Shown here: positions 35,491 to 64,000 of the stretch, in pieces
Numbering within the stretch: position 1 is the stretch's first letter
Layout of the letters: every line of letters begins with the position of its first letter
Position numbers and translations under genes: made by a program
Notes under the pieces: model-generated
Told to the model about the DNA's origin: nothing
Database searches by the model: none
Seen by the model: only the letters and a program-made list of their open reading frames with translations
Assembly: GCA_036898135.1 (NCBI GenBank)
Contig: CM072519.1
Span: forward strand, 71,434,361 to 71,498,360
Source of the DNA: Oncomelania hupensis
Taxonomy: Eukaryota; Mollusca; Gastropoda; Littorinimorpha; Pomatiopsidae
Direction: 5' to 3'
DNA length: 64,000 bases

Positions 35491-37000
35491 ATGCGTCATG
35501 GAATGCTGGCCGACCTTCACCTTGTAGTCGTTGATTCCCACCACGGTCTGCTGTTCATACGGGCCTTTCCACTGCATCAGCAACTTATTATGATCGGTAG
35601 GTAGCAGTACCAGGTTTGCCAGGTTTGAACTTCCTGTTCACAGCCCTACGGTCATAGTAGTGCTTTCTACAGTCCTGGGACTTCTTCAGGTTTTCTCTGG
35701 CTATCTCGAGAGTCTGCTCCAGCTTCTCCCGTAGCTCAAACACGTACTGGTAGCTGTTCTTCACCTCTGGGGTGTCTACTTCTTTCGTCCACAGTTCTTT
35801 TAGGATGTGCATCGGCCCTCGGATGATTCTTCCGTACAGCAGCTCGAACGGAGAAAAGCCAGTGGACTCCTGCGCTACTTCCCTGTAGGCGAAAAGTAAG
35901 GCGTTGATGTAGCGATGCCATTGTCTGGGCTGCTCGCTGCATAGTTTCTTCAGGGTGGACTTCAGCGTAGCATTGAACTTTTCGACGAGACCGTTGCACA
36001 TTGGATGTAGGGTGTCGTAGTCAAATGCCGGATGCTCAGCAGTCTGTTAACCTCCTTCATGCAGTCAGAGACAAACTGCGTCCCGAGGTCTGTCAGGATT
36101 TTTTCAGGCACTTCAAGTCTACTGAACATGTCCACCAGCGCCTCTGCCAAAGTTTCAGAGTCAATCTTCTTCAGAGGCACTGCTTCTGGGTACCGAGTCG
36201 CATAGTCCACTAAAGTCAGTACCCACCGATGACCTTCTTCACTCGGAGGTTTTATTTCGCCGATTAAGCCTGAGGCCACCCTCTTGAAAGGTCGGTCGAT
36301 CAGAGGCATCCCGTGCATAGGCACTTTAGGAACCCTCCCTCGAGGTATGGTCTTCTGGCAAATGTCACATGATCGGCAGAAACGGCTGACGTCCGCATGA
36401 AGTCTTGGCAAGTAAAGCACCGCCTGGATTCTATCCGACGTCTTTTTTATGCCCAGGTGACCTCCCATGATTGAGTCATGTGCTAATTCCATCACTTGGC
36501 GCCTTATGGGTAACGGTACCAAGACTTGACGTAGTGGTTTACCTCCGTTGACCCTCGGATGCTGGAAGATTCTGTACAGGATCTTGGCCTTCACCTCAAA
36601 ATAGACCGTGCCACTGCCTTTGGTCACGTGATCTTGGCGGTTCCTGTACTTGTTTAAAGTGCTATCAGCTTCCTGGAGCTGGATCAGTTTATCTCTGTCC
36701 ACGATGGCAGCTTTGGAGTTGTCGGCGACCTTCAGTGGCGTAGACGTCTTGTCTCTCTTGGCCTGGGCCCTGGTAGTAACAGCACCGACGATCTCTGGTC
36801 GGCAGGGCTGAGCCGGAGTAGCCACATTGTCCCGTAGCAGCTCTGTAAGGTCTCCATCGGGAAATGGCAATGGATCCTCCTCCGCAACTTCGACGCGTTG
36901 GGTTGAGGCAGGACTCCATTCTGAATCGGGGTCGTCGGGTCGTCTCGCGCCGTCGATATTCCCGATCATCAAATCATACAGCGGCTTCTTCTTCACATGA
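35491..37000 (-). pseudogene. Ty3/gypsy-type pol: integrase region, broken
   Basis: Leftward there is a linker (MIGNIDGARRPDDPDSEW, AVTTRAQAKRD), the integrase zinc-binding domain (HDSIMGGHLGIKKTSDRI, CRSCDICQK) and the catalytic core. The first catalytic position reads VASGLIGEI where related elements have an Asp (DLIG or DIVG). The second Asp is present (ILTDLGTQFVSD). A one-base loss near 35998 breaks the frame before the third motif (MCNGLVEKFNATLK, with the catalytic Glu). The C-terminus has FAYREVAQESTGFSPFELLY and, after another frameshift near 35605, a GPY-type domain (LLMQWKGPYE). No RT, RNase H or LTR adjoins it. Confidence 0.9.
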
Positions 37001-37261
37001 TCTGTTTTAGGGTTTTTATGTTGGATGTAATCGGGGCTGTATCAAGGGAAAATCATGGTGTAATCAGTTCATCGACATTGGGGAGCCGCTCATCTTCTTT
37101 CCATATTATTGCCACCTTCATCGTACATTGACTTTGCCACTGAGACGGGATCATCTGACATTGACACACGTTCTACATAATTCTTCTTTCCATCGGACTG
37201 CCGCCTTCATCATTTTCTAAATTTGTGTTATGATTAATTCTAATTCAACGTCGTGTCTAAG
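37000..37261. repeat. 260-bp dispersed repeat, copy 1
   Basis: About 95% identical by eye to 40682-40942 (ATCTGTTTTAGG start, GGGGAGCCGCTCATCTTCTT inside, ACGTCGTGTCTAAG end). Its left edge coincides with the break of the gypsy pol. Confidence 0.9.
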
Positions 37262-38316
<1,055 letters not shown>

Positions 38317-38431
38317 GCTTTATACACATACATTACTACCATCAGGAGTGAAGTTAACACCACAAACATATTAAGGTTCACAGCTATCAACAGAAGCAAG
38401 CCGCTAGCAAGAGTTAGTTAGTCATTGTTTA

Positions 38432-38580
38432 TAGGGTCCAGCGGACTGTAAAGAGCCGAATCAGGACCACAACGTTATCAAGAAGAGCACACTCACTGGT
38501 AAAACCAGCTATGCAGTCAGTCAGTCAAAAACATTTAGTCCGTCGGGAAAGTTCGTCTGTAACTGGTGTCGCCAGAATTT
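38432..38580 (-). mobile_element. Diverged fragment of the 550-bp dispersed repeat
   Basis: GGTCCAGCGGACTGTAAAGA, CGAATCAGGACC and GTAAAACCAGCT align with gaps to 14495-14590. The similarity is patchy. Confidence 0.45.
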
Positions 38581-38610
38581 CTCTCTCCGCCTGCGTAACA
38601 CCACATCATC

Positions 38611-39174
38611 ATGATGAACACACTGACACCACATTTTGAAAATTCTGAAAGAAAAAGAAAGTTCAAAACAAAGAATGCTACAAGTTCGTTCTTTCAAGAA
38701 GATGACGTGTTATACACAGAGCATGTCAAGAAAGGATTGGTCACACATCAGATTCTAGTACCTGTTAGTCTTAGACCAGCAGTACTCGCTACAGCGCATG
38801 ATTTGCTCATCTCGGGTCATTGCGGAACACGTCGAACGTTATCGCGAGTTTCACAACATTTCTTTTGGCCGGGAGTAGCACGCGATGTCAAAGACTATGT
38901 CAAATCATGCAACATATGCCAGAAAACAACACCAAAAGGGAAAACACAACCAGTTCCTTTATGTACATCACCAGTCATAGATGAACCATTCAAACGTGTT
39001 GCTATCGATATTGTAGGCCCTTTCAATCCACCATCTGAAGCAGGTCACAGATACATTCTGACAATTATTGATGTTGCGACAAGATATCCAGAAGCTATCC
39101 CTCTCAAACACATCGATTCAGTTTCTATTGCTGAAGCTTTGTTTGATACTTTTTCTCGTGTAGGGATCCCATAA
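38611..39174 (+). pseudogene. Ty3/gypsy-type integrase fragment
   Basis: The frame gives an integrase zinc-binding domain (HDLLISGHCGTRRTLSRV, CNICQKTTPKGK) and the catalytic core with the first Asp intact (RVAIDIVGPFNPP). ATRYPEAIPLKHIDS follows, then FSRVGIP and a stop at 39172-39174, just before the second catalytic Asp would be reached. It is a different, less damaged lineage from the pol at 35491-37000 and in opposite orientation. Directly downstream lies RNase H sequence rather than the rest of integrase. Confidence 0.9.
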
Positions 39175-39199
39175 GAAATTTTAGTGGGCAGTCAATAAA

Positions 39200-39390
39200 T
39201 TTCCCCGTTACCTGTGGGGTACACATTTCATGCTCCAGACTGATCACAAACCACTGTCGTACTTGAAGACATCCAACTTCAAGATTTCGCGATTACTGCG
39301 ATGGACATTGAGTTCGCAGGAGTTCTCGTTTGATATTCAGTCAATCCCAGGAACTCAAAATATTTTTGCTGACCTAATTATTATTGATTG
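39200..39390 (+). pseudogene. Ty3/gypsy-type RNase H fragment, out of normal order
   Basis: An open frame contains RYLWGTHFMLQTDHKPLSYL (the TDHKPL motif of gypsy RNase H), SNFKISRLLRWTLSSQEFSF and IQSIPGTQNIFADL (the final AD motif), then stops near 39388. In gypsy pol the order is RT, RNase H, integrase; here RNase H lies 3' of integrase on the same strand. Confidence 0.85.
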
Positions 39391-39627
39391 AAATCTGAAA
39401 TCGATCAATAATCACAACAAGAAAAAATTATCAGTAGCCAATAAGACTGAAACTTAAACGGTTGACTAGAGTTTCATAAGGGCTTAAACATGCGTGTTAA
39501 AGTTACGATAGCACATAATGTATATTTTCTTAATTTTAAAGTTTCTATGCTACAATTGTATTTAAGTATTCTTGGATCTATATATATATATATATAAATT
39601 AGAGGGTTTAGTTGCCTATTTTGTGTA

Positions 39628-39642
39628 GAAAGGGGGAAGTAT
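39628..39642 (+). promoter_or_regulatory. Polypurine tract of the LTR retrotransposon
   Basis: GAAAGGGGGAAGTAT immediately precedes the LTR start TGTAAGG, the expected position of the plus-strand primer. Confidence 0.75.
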
Positions 39643-40327
39643 TGTAAGGAACTTACAACTCTCGATTCTAGTGAAAAAAGAATTGTTTTATGTCATTGTC
39701 GTAGATGCTGATGCAAATTTCTCCATTTCCGGTTTTCGTTATAATTTGAAGAGAATGGTTGTGTGGCTGTATGTTACGTTGAAACGCGCATGATGGGGCG
39801 TGTGAAGATATTATGTGTGAAGCCTGCACGATAGATCTAATCGTTTCGCTTTGCAAAGTATTCAATAGTAGAGTGTATTTACCTTTGATTTGAGTTTGCG
39901 TTGTTGTTAGAAGAAGCTTTGTATAACGTTGGTAATTTTCGTTAGTCGATATCGTTGGAGAATTCTCTAGATCCGCTTGTTTACTATCGATCGAAGTTTC
40001 GGGATATATGAGAACGTTCCTGGAATGTTTAGAAAGATGTATGACGTAAGTCAGTGATGACGATCTTTAATTTGATTGGTGGTAGTGCGTCATCTACCGT
40101 GTTCTAAATTGTTCTGGAGTATCAAGAGACTATTTAAGCGCCGCACTGTTTCAAAATAGGGTTGAATGTGTTGTTGTTGATAGTGTGTTGAAAGAAAAAA
40201 GTTGAAAGTGGAAAGCGATTGTATGCAGTTGTTGATGTGTGCTGAATAAAAGTGGAAAACTTCATACGAAGACTTTGCCTTGTTGCTGCTGAGTGAACAG
40301 GCTGCGTGGATAAACGAATCAGTTACA
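39643..40327 (+). mobile_element. 3' LTR of a Ty3/gypsy-type element
   Basis: This 685-bp segment begins TGTAAGGAACTTACAAC and ends GAATCAGTTACA, with 5-bp inverted ends TGTAA/TTACA. A TATA-like GACTATTTAAGCGCC near 40127 and AATAAA near 40243 fit the U3-R order. No matching 5' LTR is in the window. Confidence 0.8.
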
Positions 40328-40681
40328 CCTATCAGGATTTCAAGCATCGGGGCTGAATCAGATACTGATAGAAAAAACACCAACATCGATTTGAGTGTAA
40401 CACTGTAGGTCTGAGTTTGTTAATGTAATATTCTTGTCCAGCCCTCTTTGGAGGTACGTAGACCAGTACATTATACATAGAATAGGTACATGGATATTAA
40501 GGGATAATAATAATATAGATTTTGATGGAAATGTATTTAGAATAGGGACTTGAATAGTCAAAGTCATAAAATGGAGAAAATGACAGTTGTTTTGCCCTAA
40601 GAAGAGCGGCGAATGTTCATTATGAATAGATTTAATGTGGACATAATATCATGACATAACATTAAGGTTTTTGTTTACATT
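40328..40681. other. No gene seen
   Basis: AT-rich sequence between the LTR and the second 260-bp repeat. No features. Confidence 0.5.
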
Positions 40682-40942
40682 ATCTGTTTTAGGGGTTTTA
40701 TGTTGGATGTAATCGGGGCTAAATCAAGGGAAAGTCACGCTGTAATCAGTTCATCGACATTGGGGAGCCGCTCATCTTCTTTTCATATTATTGCCACCTT
40801 CATCTTACATTGACTTTGCCACTGAGACGGGATCATCTGACATTGACACACGTTCTACATAATTCTTCTTTCCATCGGACTGCCGCCTTCATCATTTTCT
40901 AAATTTGTGTTATGATTAATTCTAATTCAACGTCGTGTCTAA
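40682..40942. repeat. 260-bp dispersed repeat, copy 2
   Basis: Direct repeat of 37000-37261, 3.7 kb away in the same orientation. It lacks TG...CA ends, so it is not an ordinary LTR. Confidence 0.9.
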
Positions 40943-42189
40943 GCCCTCAAGACACATATGCTGCAGTTGACTGACAATGCTTATAATGCTTCCCCCGTAT
41001 GGTGTGTGGAATAAATTGTAAACAACTATTGACTTACAAGGCATCGGCATCAGGAGTGTGTTGTGTTTGGTTTTTTTTCCCCGCGACGATGGCTTTACCC
41101 GGAAAATCGCATTGTTGTCGCATTAAAAGATTATATAATGGGCACTCGTTGCTGAAACTGACCGCTTAGCTTTGAATTTTGAGCTTCTGTTCCCGATAAT
41201 GTAAACAAACAAGTATGCTATGCTGTACACTTGGCTGCGGCGCTATTTTTTGAATCAACTTGATGCTGTTAATAGACGTATTAAACAGACGAATGTATGG
41301 TTTTATGTCAAAACCGTTATTTTGACAAAAAGGTGGGGTTTTTGTGTATGTGTGTGTGTATGTGTGTGTGTGTGTATGTGTGTGTAGCTTTAATGTTAAT
41401 TGTCCAGTGGGGCAACATTGACTGTGAATGTAAAAAGGACCTGTGATGCTGAAATGTTTTATTGTTAGTCCCTTGAAAATTGTCCATACTACATCACAAT
41501 ATAGGTTGCCATGCCCAGTTTGTGCATGGAGTAGAATGGGTTAACGTAGGCTAATGATAATACTAACAATTGTAAAACAAACACATGATTGTTATTAAGT
41601 TGTGGACGGGAAAGCAACAGCTCAGGGGAGGCCAGCGAGTGTGTGATTACGCTGTGAAATGTACAGTCACTATGACCCGGATTAGGAAGGGATAACTTGT
41701 ATTTTCTTTACTCTTCTCCTCAACATCACCCTCATCCCTGCCTCTCCCACCCACCCCTCCTTCTCTCTCTCATACCTTTCAACTTTCTCGCACCCAGGTC
41801 CTCTATATAAGAGTGAGCAGATACCATGACCGTTAACACGGCTTGTTCTTTCATCTATTTACCAAAAACATAAGCATCAAGTGTAACACCGGGTTTTTTA
41901 AAATTTATTTTTCCAACACCAAATAAGAAAGAACAACGTACAAGAGCTCAGGTAAAGGACAATACTCGTTTGCTAATTTTTGTTTTAATTTGAGTCTTTA
42001 AAAAAAAGTGTGCGAGACAATGATGTTTTTTTTTAAAATTAAAATGTTATTGATTGATTTCTTTATTTGTTTGTGCATTCAATGTATTAAAACACGCTTG
42101 TACTGTTTGCCAGTGCTATAGGCCTAACTGAAAATAGAAGATTTTGATTTATTTTATAAATGCTCTGTAGCGTAAGTCTTACTACTAAA
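40943..42189. other. No gene seen; short (GT)n
   Basis: A GTGTGTATGTGTG run at about 41340-41385 and a CT-rich patch at 41700-41790. No supported gene. Confidence 0.5.
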
Positions 42190-42345
42190 TAGTTCGTACC
42201 CTTACTGTTCTGTCTTTTGGTGTATTGTAGCAAAAGCGATGCTTTATCGAGTGCGTGTATTTATATGTAATGACTATGTAAAGCGTGGTGAGTCTGGTCA
42301 TAGGCTGGAGTACCCGCTATATAAAAATCCGTTATTATTATTATA
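42190..42345 (+). mobile_element. CR1/L2-like LINE, extreme 3' end only
   Basis: This matches the 3' UTR of copy G (27037-27189): CTTTTGGTGTATTGTAGC, ATGTAAAGCGTGGTGAGTCT, CCCGCTATATAAAAATCC, then (ATT)n. Confidence 0.8.
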
Positions 42346-43134
42346 TTAACATATCATTAAACAAGCTACCAATAAAAAAAAGTACAATCAAGGACATTAA
42401 AAATACCAGAAAGAAAGAAGGGAAAAAGTAGACTGTCAAATGCTAGAGGGAACGATAATGGTGTGATAGGGGAAACACAACTGTCAAATGCTAGAGGGAA
42501 AGATAATGGTGTGATAGGGGAAACACAATATCCAGCTAAAAGGTAGAAAGAAAAGTTATATATCACATTTAAAAAATAAAATTAAAAAAAACACATCTTC
42601 ATCTTTTTCCTTCTGGTCGGGAAACTTTTAAAGTATACAAAACTAACTCGATCTTCAAAAATGTAAAGTGCAAGTAATGTCATTTCATTTCAGTCGGTTT
42701 TTTAAATTAAAAAAATATGTTATTTGTCAATTTGATTTACGCGCTAGCGCGTATTTTTACGAATTTTCAACATAAAATACGACAATACGAGCAATTCATT
42801 AAAAATACGCATTTTCGTGGTGTACCAAATTTTTTTTTTCCGCACTGATTTTATATTATATGTTCTGATCTGCTATTTCCTTTACTTGCTGACCTTAGAG
42901 CGCATGCGCGAAAGTGAAATCTCGTGCGTGAGAGGTAGTGCGAGACTTTGTATCGAAAGCGTTTACACGAGAGTAACGATGAGAGCGAGTCTGATGAAAA
43001 GCGGGATAAGGTAGTAAGCAAAATGCGAGACAACATTTTTTACCCGAATACCGTGAACGTTTTTGAGGAATAATCGAATCTTCGAAAGGAGTTTATTATG
43101 CTCACTGCAACACGTGCACCAAAGAGTTCATAAA
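42346..43134. other. No gene seen; 48-bp direct duplication
   Basis: Two adjacent copies (42434-42529) share CTGTCAAATGCTAGAGGGAA and GATAATGGTGTGATAGGGGA. Otherwise AT-rich and featureless. Confidence 0.5.
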
Positions 43135-43209
43135 ATGAAATAATGTTTGATAGGAAAGAAAATAATATAAAGTTTATATTATTTTCTTTCCTATTAAACA
43201 TTATTTCAT
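43135..43209. repeat. Near-perfect 75-bp palindrome
   Basis: Two 37-base arms (43135-43171 and 43173-43209) are inverted complements with one mismatch and a single central base. The left arm contains GATAGGAAAGAAAATAATAT. It lies 474 bases upstream of the tyrosinase start codon. Confidence 0.85.
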
Positions 43210-43408
43210 CTAATTTCATTTCAGTCTATTAGTTAGTTTATAGGTTTTACTACTTTAAAAAAAATCATTTTATTAAAGAGATCTCTGCGGGAGCATTTTA
43301 TGGAATAGACAAAACAAGTGTGTTATATGTTTAATGTAAAGTTTTGCACCCATGCCAAAGGCGATTTTTCACTTTTATCATATGTAATGTCAAAGTTGGA
43401 CATTAACG

Positions 43409-43491
43409 ATGTATTGTGTTGTATTGTGTTGTATTGTATTGTATTGTATGTCAGTGTTGGACAATAAAGATGTATTGTGTTGTATTGTATT
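43409..43491. repeat. (GTATT/GTGTT)n pentanucleotide repeats
   Basis: Two TTGTATTG-type runs each follow a GTTGGACA(T/A)TAA(A/C)GATG leader, like tandem copies of a retroposon 3' tail. Confidence 0.75.
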
Positions 43492-43683
43492 ACAAGTAAT
43501 TTCTCAATTTTTATGTTATTTTATTTTATTATTTATTTATTTGTATTTGAAAGTTATTTATGTATGCATGTATGCTTTCAAGCTGTTTTTTTTTTTTTTG
43601 TTGGTTAAATATAAATTAATTTATGTATGCGTCCATTGATTGTTTCACTGTTTTTAGAACAAGTAGGTAAAAACACAAACAAG

Positions 43684-63586
<19,903 letters not shown>

Positions 63587-63590
<4 letters not shown>

Positions 63591-64000
63591 GTGTAGGCGG
63601 CCAACTTCATAATTATCTATTAATGACGTCATTACGTAGGCAAGATCTTTTGTTTAAGTGTCACTCGGTCAGTGGACTACGGTTCAAGCACATGTTTCTG
63701 TTCTGGGGTTCTATCTGGACTTCAGCAATTTTGTTCTGTCTTTGTTCACTACCAAGACAGCAGTGGTCTATATTTGCAATACGATGACATCTATACAGAT
63801 GTATGTGCTTGCAATACGATGACAGTTATACATCTTGCAACAGGGTGACAGCTATACCGATATCTATGCTTGCAATACGATGACAGTTATACAGATGTCT
63901 ATGCTTGCAATAAGATGTCTATGCTTGCAATAAGATGACACATTATACAGATGTCTATGCTTGCAATAAAATGACACATTATACAGATGTCTATGCTTGC
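63587..64000. repeat. Downstream of exon 8: degenerate 35-bp minisatellite
   Basis: From about 63770 to the window end there are roughly six degenerate units with GCTTGCAATACGATGACA and TATACAGATGTCTATG. The first 180 bases show no feature. It is either intron 8 or the 3' flank. Confidence 0.75.

Noticed and set aside
43627..43683. Upstream in-frame ATG as tyrosinase start
   Set aside because: It would place 19 residues before the signal peptide, and a likely 3' splice site at 43656-43657 lies inside that stretch.

Overview
This window is eukaryotic and probably comes from a mollusc, most likely a gastropod. The main reason is one multi-exon host gene, a secreted type-3 copper protein of the molluscan tyrosinase type. 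Its eight recognisable coding exons (43684 to 63586) run rightward across the last 20 kb, with GT-AG introns of about 0.5 to 10.8 kb. The rest is a repeat-rich, intron-like or intergenic landscape with dense ATT, AAT, CT and GAT microsatellites and at least ten long minisatellite arrays. No bacterial operon, phage, CRISPR array or complete functional RNA gene was seen. The species assignment is inference from gene family and repeat style.

Layout, 1 to 43 kb: no host gene was recognised here. Mobile elements and their relics dominate. (i) An RTE/BovB-like LINE family with a (GATAG)n 3' tail is present as fragments at 1, 2952, 4969, 19440, 25145, 27190, 46252 and 56293. (ii) A nearly full-length but broken Tx1/L1-like LINE lies on the minus strand (about 7.3 to 12.7 kb); its reverse transcriptase is split by a 767-bp terminal-inverted-repeat element with a TA target duplication. 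(iii) CR1/L2-like LINE copies lie at 23591, 25221, 28764 and 42190. (iv) A tRNA-derived SINE lies at 29850 and a truncated relative at 2661. (v) One LTR family has dispersed LTR copies at 1260, 22445, 30261, 31528 and 52121. (vi) Two Ty3/gypsy-type pol remnants are present, the second scrambled so that integrase precedes RNase H and followed by its own LTR. (vii) A LINE ORF1 at 33783 is preceded by an in-frame 60-bp minisatellite.

Layout, 43 to 64 kb: the tyrosinase gene. Exons 1 and 2 carry the signal peptide and N-terminal part, exons 3 and 4 the CuA site, exon 5 the CuB site, exon 6 a Cys-containing region with a Pro-rich linker, and exons 7 and 8 a C-terminal extension. Introns are filled by microsatellites, minisatellites and transposons. 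Intron 6 holds a roughly 430-bp inverted repeat whose left arm is split by a 1434-bp solo LTR (5-bp duplication) and whose right arm is split by a 5'-truncated RTE LINE (8-bp duplication).

The most notable structural pattern is that tandem repeats run up to or near several 3' splice sites of the tyrosinase gene. The clearest is a 28-bp unit repeated exactly ten times and ending at the first base of exon 6, so that every unit carries a copy of the acceptor. I saw no clearly new enzymatic system. The novelty here lies in repeat architecture, nested insertions and repeat-borne splice or ORF signals.
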